Shown: positions 1 to 6,890 of the stretch, piece after piece
How the letters are laid out: each line of letters opens with the position of its first letter
Position numbering within the stretch: position 1 is the first letter of the stretch
From: an uncultured Pelagibacteraceae bacterium
GTDB lineage: Bacteria > Pseudomonadota > Alphaproteobacteria > Pelagibacterales > Pelagibacteraceae
Assembly: GCA_902531455.1 (NCBI GenBank)
Contig: CACAEM010000024.1
Location: 1 to 7,463, forward strand
Reading direction: 5' to 3'
Length of the DNA stretch: 7,463 bases
Position numbers and translations under genes: made by a program
Notes under the pieces: model-generated
What the model saw: only the letters and a program-made list of their open reading frames with translations
Databases searched by the model: none
What the model was told of the DNA's origin: nothing

Positions 1-447
1 CCAATAAAGATCATAATTTGCCCATTTCATTGATTTATTCCAAGCCATCTTTGATAAGATTTCACTTAAATTATTTTCTAGTAAATCTGAAACCTTTATT
101 TTTCTAGAATCTTTTTTAAAAAAATAAAATTCACCTTTTTCAGTATTTTTTTTAAATATATTCTCTAATATTGTGTTGTTCGATCTAATAAATCCCTCTA
201 ATGCTTTTTCAGGAGCATTAACATTTGGGCCTCTAATTTCCTCTGAGCTTAATTTGATTTCATTAGGGATTTTATTAACATGTAGAACTAGTCTGTTTGG
301 TGTTGAATAAACATTGAAATTTTCGTTGAATTTAATTTGATTTTCAATAAAAAAATTTTTAATATTTTTTTTTAATTCATTCCTTGCGTTTATTTGAAGC
401 CTTGCAGGAATTTCCTCACTAAATAGCTCTACAAATAATTCTGACAT
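1..447 (-). CDS. glyS: Glycyl-tRNA synthetase beta subunit, N-terminal part (cut by window start)
   Basis: This is the 5' part of the beta chain of the alpha2-beta2 bacterial glycyl-tRNA synthetase, a cytosolic enzyme that joins glycine to tRNA-Gly. The beta chain mainly binds tRNA; the alpha chain holds the class II active site. Seen: 149 codons open in one frame from an ATG at 447-445 to the window edge. The product begins [17 protein letters not shown], the family's typical opening (acidic EEIPA/EELP motif). It continues with STPNRLVL (residues 48-55), RGPNVNAP (72-79) and MKWA (140-143, the position of MRWG in relatives). The full family protein is near 690 residues, so roughly the first fifth is visible. 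The A of its ATG is also the last base of the glyQ stop (TGATG, 1-bp overlap), which fixes the start and implies translational coupling to glyQ. The truncation is the window edge, not a broken gene. Confidence 0.95.
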   Translation of the reverse strand, partial: MSELFVELFSEEIPARLQINARNELKKNIKNFFIENQIKFNENFNVYSTPNRLVLHVNKIPNEIKLSSEEIRGPNVNAPEKALEGFIRSNNTILENIFKKNTEKGEFYFFKKDSRKIKVSDLLENNLSEILSKMAWNKSMKWANYDLYW

Positions 448-1319
448 CAACTTTGGCTTTCAATCCAAACTTTCCCAATTGATTTAGTTAGTTCCCTTAT
501 TCTTGCAATATACTCAGCCCTTTGTGCTACACTAATCACCCCTCTTGCATCTAAAATATTGAAAACATGACTGCATTTTAAACATTGATCATATGCTGGG
601 AGAGAAATCTTTTTTTTAACTAATAATTTTGTTTCTTCTTCAAGCATTTCAAATATTTTAAATAAATTATCAGTATTGGCATATTCAAAATTATATGCTG
701 AAAATTCTTTCTCTGACTGATGAAAAACATCTTTGTAGGTAATTTCTTCATCATTCCATATTAATTCAAAAACACTTTTTTTATTTTGAATAAACATGCA
801 CAACCTTTCTAATCCATATGTAATTTCAACAGATACAGGTTTACATTCAACTCCTGCCATTTGTTGGAAATAGGTAAATTGTGTAATTTCCATACCATCA
901 CACCAAACTTCCCATCCAAGACCTGCCGCTCCTAATGTAGGGCTTTCCCAGTCATCTTCAACAAACCTTATATCGTGTTCCTCATGATTAATACCTATTG
1001 ATGACAAACTATTTAAATACATTTTTTTTATTTCTTTTGGTGAAGGTTTAATTAATACCTGGAATTGATAATAATGTTGCAATCTATTGGGGTTGTCGCC
1101 ATATCTTCCGTCAGTCGGTCTGCGAGATGGTTGAACATATGCAGTTTTCCATGGTTTTGGGCCAAGCGATCTTAGAGTGGTTGCTGGATGGAATGTTCCA
1201 GCTCCTACCTCTAGATCATAAGGTTGTAATATCACACAACCTTTTTTAGACCAATACTTTTGTAAATTAAAGATTGTATCTTGAAAAGATAAAGTTTTTT
1301 TTTTTATTTTAGAGACCAT
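447..1319 (-). CDS. glyQ: Glycyl-tRNA synthetase alpha subunit
   Basis: This is the catalytic alpha chain of the heterotetrameric glycyl-tRNA synthetase: class II fold, glycine activation with ATP, cytosolic. The 290-residue product covers the whole family length (about 300 in E. coli). Conserved blocks are continuous: [17 protein letters not shown] (31-47), [14 protein letters not shown] (61-74), [13 protein letters not shown] (76-88), [21 protein letters not shown] (115-135), EVTQ/QFTYFQQ-type block at 144-153, ITYGLERL (166-173), YNFEYA (209-214) and SLPAYD (239-244). The start at 1319 lies inside the end of the S49 peptidase gene (11-bp overlap), and the gene ends in a 1-bp overlap with glyS, so the three genes look co-transcribed. 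An AAAGG lies only one base before the ATG, too close for a normal ribosome binding site. Codons 5-9 contain a run of eleven A (1295-1305 on the other strand), a possible slippage site. Confidence 0.97.
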   Translation of the reverse strand: MVSKIKKKTLSFQDTIFNLQKYWSKKGCVILQPYDLEVGAGTFHPATTLRSLGPKPWKTAYVQPSRRPTDGRYGDNPNRLQHYYQFQVLIKPSPKEIKKMYLNSLSSIGINHEEHDIRFVEDDWESPTLGAAGLGWEVWCDGMEITQFTYFQQMAGVECKPVSVEITYGLERLCMFIQNKKSVFELIWNDEEITYKDVFHQSEKEFSAYNFEYANTDNLFKIFEMLEEETKLLVKKKISLPAYDQCLKCSHVFNILDARGVISVAQRAEYIARIRELTKSIGKVWIESQS

Positions 1320-2118
1320 ACCTTTGCCAGATTGATCTTTCTTCTAATAAACTAATTACTTTATCAGTATAATTTTCAGAAGATGATAGCTTTTTTGATA
1401 ACCAACCTTTACTTTTTCCAAATTTCTTAATTTCTATATCTTCACCATATTTCTCACTTAATATTTGCTCTGCATTTCCTAATCCATCGATTAGTCCTAA
1501 TTCTTTTGCTTTTTTTCCTGCCCAAAATTCCCCAGAGAAAAGTTCAATACCAGCATTTTTTTTTAATTTATCTTTTCTACTCTCCTCAACAACATCTATA
1601 AAATCTTGATGTATTTCTAATTGAATATTTTTTAAACGATTAATATCTTCCTCTTTTTCATCCAAAAAAGGATCTAAGGTACTTTTATTTTTCCCAGCGG
1701 TGTAAACTCTTCTTTCAATCCCAATTTTTTCAATTAAATTTTTAAAACCAAATGATGCAGAAATAACTCCGATAGATCCTATGATTGAACTTGAGTTAGC
1801 ATAAATTTCATCGCCAGCACATGAAATAAGATATCCACCAGATGCCGCCACATCTTCAGCAAAAACAATTACTTTTTTTTTTGTTTTTTTAGATTGCTCT
1901 TTTATTAGTTTGTAAATTAAATGTGACTGTACTGGAGATCCTCCTGGTGAGTTAATTGTAATTGCAACTGCCAAAGCTTTCTTTACTGAAAAAGCCTTTT
2001 TTATTATCTCTTCCTCACTTGAATATTCTATTCCTTGTCTGAACCTTCCAACATTTCCTATAACTCCTGATAATCTAAGGTGACTTATTATCTTTTTTTT
2101 TTTAAAAAATGAGAACAT
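1309..2118 (-). CDS. S49-family serine peptidase (SppA/SohB type), no membrane anchor seen
   Basis: This is a peptidase of family S49 (signal peptide peptidase SppA / SohB group), which cleaves peptides with a Ser-Lys dyad. Seen in 269 residues: a ClpP-like core with [11 protein letters not shown] (55-65), the nucleophile block [20 protein letters not shown] (88-107) with likely Ser93, the SIIGSIGVI segment (111-119), and [12 protein letters not shown] (140-151) with likely general base Lys145. The Ser-Lys distance of 52 residues equals that of the B. subtilis SppA dyad as I recall it (S147/K199). Family relatives SppA and SohB usually have an N-terminal membrane segment. Here the N-terminus ([12 protein letters not shown]) has none, so a cytosolic location is inferred. 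The 3' end overlaps glyQ by 11 bp. No ribosome binding site is visible before the ATG, and codons 6-9 hold a run of eleven A. The physiological substrate is unknown; sppA or sohB would both be reasonable names. Confidence 0.9.
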   Translation of the reverse strand: MFSFFKKKKIISHLRLSGVIGNVGRFRQGIEYSSEEEIIKKAFSVKKALAVAITINSPGGSPVQSHLIYKLIKEQSKKTKKKVIVFAEDVAASGGYLISCAGDEIYANSSSIIGSIGVISASFGFKNLIEKIGIERRVYTAGKNKSTLDPFLDEKEEDINRLKNIQLEIHQDFIDVVEESRKDKLKKNAGIELFSGEFWAGKKAKELGLIDGLGNAEQILSEKYGEDIEIKKFGKSKGWLSKKLSSSENYTDKVISLLEERSIWQRYGL

Positions 2119-2126
2119 TAGAATTG

Positions 2127-2165
2127 TTATAAGTTTTTTTAATATATTATAAACCCTACTTATAA
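2127..2165. repeat. 8-bp inverted repeat flanking the leftward promoter
   Basis: TTATAAGT at 2127-2134 and its perfect reverse complement ACTTATAA at 2158-2165 are separated by 23 bp, with centres 31 bp apart (about three helical turns). The right arm overlaps the candidate -10 box of the leftward promoter; the left arm lies downstream of the predicted start. This could be a paired operator site rather than an RNA hairpin, but both arms are almost pure A/T, so chance occurrence is quite possible. Confidence 0.3.
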
Positions 2166-2186
2166 TTAAAGAATAAGGTGCGTCAA
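2159..2186 (-). promoter_or_regulatory. Candidate promoter of the S49 peptidase-glyQ-glyS genes
   Basis: Read on the minus strand, TTGACG (2186-2181, 5 of 6) is followed after 16 bp by TATAAG (2164-2159, 5 of 6). The predicted start near 2152 would give a leader of about 33 bases before the ATG at 2118, with no Shine-Dalgarno motif in it. A competing -10, TATAAT at 2151-2146, has no good -35 box. The choice between them is uncertain. Confidence 0.4.
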
Positions 2187-2217
2187 TTGATAAGTATATT
2201 AAAAAATTGGATATAAT
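2187..2217 (+). promoter_or_regulatory. Candidate sigma-70 type promoter of ispB
   Basis: TTGATA at 2187-2192 (5 of 6 to TTGACA) and a perfect TATAAT at 2212-2217 are separated by 19 bp, slightly longer than the ideal 17. A transcript starting about 7 bases after the -10 box would begin near 2224, only about 5 bases before the ispB ATG at 2229, so the message would be leaderless or nearly so. In DNA this AT-rich a TATAAT can arise by chance, but no better candidate lies upstream of ispB. Confidence 0.5.
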
Positions 2218-2228
2218 AGTTTTAAAAT

Positions 2229-3242
2229 ATGGGAACTGTAATACAGCTAAAAAAACAAATTAATAATTCTTATGAGGATTTAAAAAATTCTGTTGATGAT
2301 AAATTGATTCTAGTTGAAGAAAAAATTAATTCTAGATTAGCAAGTAAGGTTGACTTGGTTCAAAAGATGACTAAGTATCATTTAAAAACTGGTGGAAAAA
2401 GGATAAGAGCACTCTTAACCTTGCAAAGTGCTAAAATTTGTGAATATAAAAAAGGATTAAGGGATGTGAATCTGGCAGCTTGTGTAGAACTTATACATGC
2501 AGCAACTTTAATGCATGACGATGTAATAGACAATGCTGATCTGAGAAGAGGAAAAAAAACCTTGAACACAATATGGGGGAATCATTCCTCAATTTTAGTA
2601 GGTGATTATTTACTTAGTAAATGTTTTGAAATGATGGTAGAGGACGGGAGTCTAGAACTCTTAAAACTTTTAGCAACTACATCTTCTGAAATCGCACAAG
2701 GTGAAGTTCTACAGTTACAACACAATAAAGAAATAGATATCTTAGAAGAAACATATCTTAATATTATTTCATCAAAAACTGCCTCTCTGTTTGCAGCAGC
2801 TACTAAAGTTGGAGCAATTATTACTAAAAAAGATTTAAAATTCAAAAATGCATTAGAATTTTATGGAAAAAACCTAGGCCTTACATTTCAAATAGCAGAT
2901 GACACATTGGACTACAATTCTGAATTAAAATTATTTGGAAAAAATATTGGCAATGACTTTTACGAGGGTAAAGTTACTTTACCTATAATTTTACTTTATC
3001 AAAAAGTTGACAAGTTTGAAAAAGAAAAATTAAAATCTTTTTTTGAAAAAGATATACGTGAAAAGCAAAACTTAGAATATGTGCTAGATCTAATAAAAAA
3101 AAATAATATTATTAATCAGTGTTATAAAAAAGCGGAACATTATATAAATTTAGCATCTAATTCTTTGAGTGTATTTGAAGAATCAGAAGAAAAAAATATA
3201 TTAAAAAACTTAACATCTTTTAGTATTGAAAGAAATTTTTAG
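2229..3242 (+). CDS. ispB: Long-chain (all-trans) polyprenyl diphosphate synthase, octaprenyl type
   Basis: This enzyme adds isopentenyl diphosphate units to a short allylic diphosphate to make the long polyprenyl tail of ubiquinone. In 337 residues it shows GGKRIR (55-60, diphosphate binding), the first aspartate-rich motif HDDVID (96-101) followed by LRRG, GEVLQL (158-163), SSKTASLF (181-188), and the second aspartate-rich motif QIADDTLDY (221-229) followed by GNDFYEGKVTLP (241-252). Small residues Ala92 and Thr93, in place of bulky aromatics just before the first motif, fit a long-chain product; the exact length (C40 or C50) cannot be read from sequence. The opening MGTVIQL resembles alphaproteobacterial homologues and supports the ATG at 2229, which has no ribosome binding site and sits just below a TATAAT box. 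It stands alone on its strand and ends in a 4-bp convergent overlap with pdxH. Confidence 0.93.
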   Translation: MGTVIQLKKQINNSYEDLKNSVDDKLILVEEKINSRLASKVDLVQKMTKYHLKTGGKRIRALLTLQSAKICEYKKGLRDVNLAACVELIHAATLMHDDVIDNADLRRGKKTLNTIWGNHSSILVGDYLLSKCFEMMVEDGSLELLKLLATTSSEIAQGEVLQLQHNKEIDILEETYLNIISSKTASLFAAATKVGAIITKKDLKFKNALEFYGKNLGLTFQIADDTLDYNSELKLFGKNIGNDFYEGKVTLPIILLYQKVDKFEKEKLKSFFEKDIREKQNLEYVLDLIKKNNIINQCYKKAEHYINLASNSLSVFEESEEKNILKNLTSFSIERNF

Positions 3243-3862
3243 GGACTTAATAATACTTTTTTCCATTTTTTGGTTTTTCTAATATATTTTAATCTTTCAT
3301 GGATTCGATTCTGTCCATCTAACCAAAATTCAATTTCTTTAGGTTTGATTCTCCAACCAGACCAATATTCGGGTCGTGGTATCTTATTTTTATTTGGAAA
3401 TTTTTTCTTAAATTCATCAATAGACTTATATAAATCCTGTCTTTTTTTTAAAATAGAACTTTGCTTTGAGGCCCAAGCACCAATTCTGCTTCCATAAGCT
3501 CTTGAATTGTAATAAACATCAGCTTCTTTTTTTGTTACCTTGCTAGCAATACCAATTATTCTAATTTGTCTTTGTAAACTTTTCCAGTGGAAGCACATAG
3601 AAATTTTTGAGGAATTTTTGATAGCCTTGCTTTTATCACTATTAAAGTTTGTGTAGAAAACAAATCCATTTTTATCAAAATCTTTAAGAAGTACCATTCT
3701 AACTGTTGGAAAGCCATTTTTGTTTACAGTTCCAACCGCAAATGCGTTTGGATCATTAATTTCAGTTTTTTTTGCTTTATTGAACCATTCTTCAAAAAGC
3801 TTTATTGGGTTATTATGATCTTTAAAGCAAAGATTTAGTCCAAGTGAGTTTTTTTCGTTCAT
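3239..3862 (-). CDS. pdxH: Pyridoxine/pyridoxamine 5'-phosphate oxidase
   Basis: This FMN-dependent cytosolic oxidase converts pyridoxine 5'-phosphate or pyridoxamine 5'-phosphate to pyridoxal 5'-phosphate with O2. The 207-residue product is close to the family length (218 in E. coli). Motifs in order: FAVGTVNKNGFPTVRMVLLK (41-60, flavin/substrate region), FYTNFNSDKSKAI (69-81, FMN phosphate binding), SRIGAWASKQSS (125-136), PEYWSGWRIKP (164-173), IEFW (177-180) and the C-terminal RIHER (186-190). Arg186 and His188 of the last motif match the PLP-contacting Arg197 and His199 of E. coli. The protein ends LLSP, as relatives end LxP. In a SAR11-like host, which as I recall is thought to lack de novo B6 synthesis, it would act in salvage; that part is inference. 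The gene converges on ispB with interlocked stops and diverges from aroC across 32 bp. No ribosome binding site is visible. Confidence 0.96.
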   Translation of the reverse strand: MNEKNSLGLNLCFKDHNNPIKLFEEWFNKAKKTEINDPNAFAVGTVNKNGFPTVRMVLLKDFDKNGFVFYTNFNSDKSKAIKNSSKISMCFHWKSLQRQIRIIGIASKVTKKEADVYYNSRAYGSRIGAWASKQSSILKKRQDLYKSIDEFKKKFPNKNKIPRPEYWSGWRIKPKEIEFWLDGQNRIHERLKYIRKTKKWKKVLLSP

Positions 3863-3894
3863 AAATTTAAAAAAATAATTTATACATTAAAATA
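3863..3894. promoter_or_regulatory. 32-bp divergent start region between pdxH and aroC
   Basis: These 32 bases contain a single C and no G on the plus strand, and must serve both starts. On the minus strand TATAAA (3884-3879) could be a -10 for pdxH with a leader of about 10 bases. On the plus strand TATACA (3881-3886), overlapping it, could be a weak -10 for aroC and would put the transcript start almost at the ATG (3895). No convincing -35 box was found for either; any such box must lie inside the opposite gene. Neither start has a Shine-Dalgarno motif. Confidence 0.35.
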
Positions 3895-4980
3895 ATGTCA
3901 TTTAATACTTTTGGAAAGTTATTTCGATTTACTACTTGGGGAGAGTCACATGGTCCAGCTATTGGATGTGTAGTTGATGGCTGCCCTCCAAATATTCCAA
4001 TAAAAGAAAGAGATATACAAAAAGAACTCAATAAAAGAAAGCCAGGACAATCTAAATTTACAACTCAAAGAAAAGAGGATGATAAAATTAATATTTTATC
4101 TGGTGTTTTTGAGGGTAGAACAACTGGAACTCCAATTTCTCTTATAATTTATAATAAAGATATGAGATCAAGAGATTATGAGACAATAAAGAATAAATTT
4201 AGACCAGGACATGCAGATTATACTTATTTTAAAAAATATGGAATCCGAGATTACAGAGGTGGTGGAAGACAATCTGCTCGCGAGACTGCTGCTAGAGTTG
4301 CGGCAGGTGCTATTGCAAAAATTGTTTTGAAAAATAAAATTGGTAAGATGTATCAAGCAGTTGGTGCTGTTACACAATTAGGAATATTAGGATGTGACTT
4401 AAAGAAATGGAAAGACAAAACAATTTCTAGTAACCCATTTTTTTGTCCTGATAAAACTGTGATTAAACTTTGGGAAAAATATTTGCTTGGGATAAGAAAA
4501 GCTGGATCATCTTGTGGAGCAATTATTGAGGTTAGAGCAAGAGGAGTTCCTTTGGGACTTGGAGCACCTATATACTCAAAATTAGATATGGACCTTGCAG
4601 CAGCGATGATGAGCATTAATGCTGTAAAGGGTGTAAATATTGGATCAGGGATGAACTCGGCAATGTTAACTGGTGAAGAAAACTCTGATGAAATTTTAAA
4701 AAAAAAGGGTAAAACTAGTTTTAAATCAAATAATGCAGGAGGAATTCTTGGAGGAATATCTACTGGACAAGAGATAAATATTTCATTTGCAGTAAAACCA
4801 ACATCATCTATTTTATCGTCAAGGAAAACAATTGACAGATTTGGGAAGAATACGACTATATCCGTAAAAGGAAGACACGACCCATGTGTTGGAATCAGAG
4901 CGGTTCCAATAGGAGAGGCGATGATGCATTGTGTAATTCTTGATCACTATTTAATGAATACAGCACAAAATAAAATTTAG
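3895..4980 (+). CDS. aroC: Chorismate synthase
   Basis: Chorismate synthase converts 5-enolpyruvylshikimate 3-phosphate to chorismate, the last shared step to aromatic amino acids, folate and the ubiquinone ring; it needs reduced FMN. The 361-residue product equals the E. coli length. Family signatures are intact: GESHG (16-20, His19), RPGHADYTY (103-111, His106), [20 protein letters not shown] (120-139), NPFFCPD (180-186), GVPLGLG (217-223), MSINAVKG (239-246), [15 protein letters not shown] (278-292), and [18 protein letters not shown] (326-343). The opening [18 protein letters not shown] matches the usual N-terminus, so the ATG at 3895 is secure. It is a single-gene unit: divergent from pdxH, with the stop codon interlocked with that of dxs. 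No ribosome binding site is visible, so leaderless or Shine-Dalgarno-independent translation is inferred. Confidence 0.98.
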   Translation: MSFNTFGKLFRFTTWGESHGPAIGCVVDGCPPNIPIKERDIQKELNKRKPGQSKFTTQRKEDDKINILSGVFEGRTTGTPISLIIYNKDMRSRDYETIKNKFRPGHADYTYFKKYGIRDYRGGGRQSARETAARVAAGAIAKIVLKNKIGKMYQAVGAVTQLGILGCDLKKWKDKTISSNPFFCPDKTVIKLWEKYLLGIRKAGSSCGAIIEVRARGVPLGLGAPIYSKLDMDLAAAMMSINAVKGVNIGSGMNSAMLTGEENSDEILKKKGKTSFKSNNAGGILGGISTGQEINISFAVKPTSSILSSRKTIDRFGKNTTISVKGRHDPCVGIRAVPIGEAMMHCVILDHYLMNTAQNKI

Positions 4981-6890
4981 TTAGATTTTTTAATTAAAAC
5001 TTTTGAATTTAAAGTATCTAAAATTTTATTTTCAATACCAATAGAGTCTAAATTAGCAAACTTATACATTAGCTCTGGTTTGTCATGATCAATAAATCTA
5101 TCAGGTAATATCATTGATCTAAATTTAAGATTACCGTCTAATAAATTTTTTTCACTTAAAAATTGACTCACGTGAGATCCAAATCCCCCAATTGAACCTT
5201 CCTCTATTGTAATCAAAACCTCATGTTCCGCAGCAATTTGCCATATTAGGTTTTCATCTAACGGTTTTGCAAATCTTGCATCAATAATAGAGATATTAAC
5301 TCCTTTTTTTTTTAAATTTTTCGAAGCCAAAATACACTCCTGTAACCTTGCTCCAAAATTTAAAACTGCAACTTTTTTTCCTTCTTTAATTATTTTTGCT
5401 TTACCCAACTCGATTTTCTCAGTTATTTCAGGTAATTGAACTCCTACACCATTGCCCCTTGGATATCTAAAAGCTGATGGTCTATCGTTTATATCCATTG
5501 ATGTATTTATCATTCTTACAAGCTCTGATTCATCACTTGCAGCCATTACTACAAAATTTGGCAATGTTGAAAGGTATGTTATATCAAAAGACCCAGCATG
5601 TGTTGGGCCATCAGCACCAACTAACCCCGCTCTGTCAATTGCAAATCTAACAGGTAAAGATTGTATGGCAACATCGTGGACGACCTGATCGTAAGCTCTT
5701 TGAAGAAATGTTGAGTATATTGCAGCGTAAGGTTTATACCCTTCGGTAGCCATACCCGCAGCAAAAGTAACCGCATGTTGCTCAGCAATTCCAACATCAA
5801 ACATTCTTTCTGGAAATTTTTTTCCAAATAAATCCATTCCTGTTCCTGATGGCATAGCAGCAGTTATACCAACGACCTTGCTATCTTTTTCTGCATGTTT
5901 GATTAATGAATTGGCGAATACTTTTGTATAAGAAGGAGTATTAGATTTAGACTTTTCTTGTTCTCCTGTTTTTACATTAAATTTTGAAACACCATGAAAT
6001 TTATCCTCTGATTTTTCAGCAAAGGAATAACCTTTTCCTTTTTCAGTTTTCACATGGATTAAAATTGGTCCATCATAATTAATATCTTTCGCATTAGTAA
6101 ATACTGAAACCATTGAGTCAATGTCGTGACCATCTATTGGTCCAATATAGTAAAATCCCATTGAATTAAATAAGGTTCCACCAGTGACTGCAGATCTTAA
6201 AAAATCTTCAGCTTTTCCAGCTTGATTTTTAAATCTTTTTGAAAAAGCAGATATAATTAATTTTAATGTTTCTCTAAAACTAAAGTAAACTTTTCCAGAT
6301 AAAATTTTTGCTAGATATTTTCTCATAGCACCAACAGGTTTTGCAATTGACATATCGTTGTCATTTAAAACAACAATCATCTTTGTTTTGCTTCCACCAG
6401 CATTATTCATAGCCTCATAAGCCATACCAGCACTTATCGCTCCATCCCCTATGACCGCAATTACATTGCCTGATTTATTTGATAACTTATTAGCTACTGC
6501 TATTCCTAATGCAGATGAAATAGAAGTTGAACTATGAGCGGCACCAAATGGATCATACTCACTTTCTGATCTTTTTGTAAAACCTGATAATCCCTCACCT
6601 TTTCTAAGAGTTCTTATTTGTTTTTTTCTACCAGTTAATATTTTATGTGGATAAGTTTGATGCCCCACATCCCAAACTAATTTATCATGAGGAGTATTAA
6701 ATATATAGTGCAAGACAACAGTCAATTCTACAACTCCTAGTCCAGCACCTAAATGCCCTCCTGTTTCAGAAACAACGTCAATTAATTCTTGTCGAACCTC
6801 GTCTGCCAAAATTTTTATATCAGATTGAGACAGTTTTCTCACATCATCAGGGAAATTAATATTATTAAGAAATTTATAATTATTGTTCAT
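4977..6890 (-). CDS. dxs: 1-Deoxy-D-xylulose-5-phosphate synthase
   Basis: DXS condenses pyruvate and glyceraldehyde 3-phosphate using thiamine diphosphate and Mg2+, opening the MEP isoprenoid pathway; DXP also feeds thiamine and, in some bacteria, B6 synthesis. The 637-residue product (E. coli 620) has all domains. Domain I has [13 protein letters not shown] (44-56, His46), [15 protein letters not shown] (74-88), AAHSSTSIS (117-125), and the diphosphate/Mg site from [18 protein letters not shown] (148-165) to LNDND (175-179). Domain II has [10 protein letters not shown] (365-374) with catalytic Glu370, and [18 protein letters not shown] (419-436) with Asp427 and His431, at the same numbers as I recall for E. 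coli. Domain III has [12 protein letters not shown] (563-574). The start overlaps the ispA stop by 4 bp (ATGA), indicating coupled translation in an ispA-dxs operon. The end interlocks with aroC. A run of ten A lies in the coding strand near residues 526-529. Confidence 0.98.
   Translation of the reverse strand: MNNNYKFLNNINFPDDVRKLSQSDIKILADEVRQELIDVVSETGGHLGAGLGVVELTVVLHYIFNTPHDKLVWDVGHQTYPHKILTGRKKQIRTLRKGEGLSGFTKRSESEYDPFGAAHSSTSISSALGIAVANKLSNKSGNVIAVIGDGAISAGMAYEAMNNAGGSKTKMIVVLNDNDMSIAKPVGAMRKYLAKILSGKVYFSFRETLKLIISAFSKRFKNQAGKAEDFLRSAVTGGTLFNSMGFYYIGPIDGHDIDSMVSVFTNAKDINYDGPILIHVKTEKGKGYSFAEKSEDKFHGVSKFNVKTGEQEKSKSNTPSYTKVFANSLIKHAEKDSKVVGITAAMPSGTGMDLFGKKFPERMFDVGIAEQHAVTFAAGMATEGYKPYAAIYSTFLQRAYDQVVHDVAIQSLPVRFAIDRAGLVGADGPTHAGSFDITYLSTLPNFVVMAASDESELVRMINTSMDINDRPSAFRYPRGNGVGVQLPEITEKIELGKAKIIKEGKKVAVLNFGARLQECILASKNLKKKGVNISIIDARFAKPLDENLIWQIAAEHEVLITIEEGSIGGFGSHVSQFLSEKNLLDGNLKFRSMILPDRFIDHDKPELMYKFANLDSIGIENKILDTLNSKVLIKKSN

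Larger units (their letters stand above)
2119..2228. promoter_or_regulatory. Divergent promoter region between the S49 peptidase gene and ispB
   Basis: This is the largest gene-free gap (110 bp) and is very AT-rich. It must hold the start signals for both the peptidase-glyQ-glyS string (leftward) and ispB (rightward). The best candidate promoters, listed separately, have their -35 boxes touching at 2181-2192 around the perfect palindrome TCAATTGA (2183-2190). An 8-bp inverted repeat spans 2127-2165. No riboswitch-like or tRNA-like fold is apparent by eye. Confidence 0.6.

Noticed and set aside
2119..2228. Glycine riboswitch or T-box style leader before the glyQ-glyS string
   Set aside because: The gap is only 110 bp, the predicted leader is about 33 bases, and no GC-paired stems or conserved riboswitch-like core can be seen.
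2378..2845. Two minus-strand open frames (2378-2569 and 2606-2845) inside ispB
   Set aside because: They lie wholly opposite conserved ispB codons, including both sides of the aspartate-rich motif, and their peptides resemble no family.
3270..3497. Plus-strand open frame opposite pdxH
   Set aside because: It is antisense to the conserved C-terminal FMN/PLP motifs of pdxH; a shadow frame.
4168..4616. Two minus-strand open frames opposite aroC
   Set aside because: They cover the strongly conserved [12 protein letters not shown] and MSINAVKG regions of aroC in the opposite sense and have no recognisable content.
4972..4999. Possible bidirectional terminator at the aroC/dxs junction (AAAAT/ATTTT stem and the palindrome TTTTAATTAAAA)
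   Set aside because: The stem is five A-T pairs at most, the palindrome has no loop, and both lie in coding sequence; expected by chance in this AT-rich DNA.
5452..5827. Open frames overlapping dxs (5452-5688 plus, 5621-5827 minus)
   Set aside because: Both are out of frame with the catalytic DXS core (Glu370, Asp427, His431 region), which is clearly the real gene.
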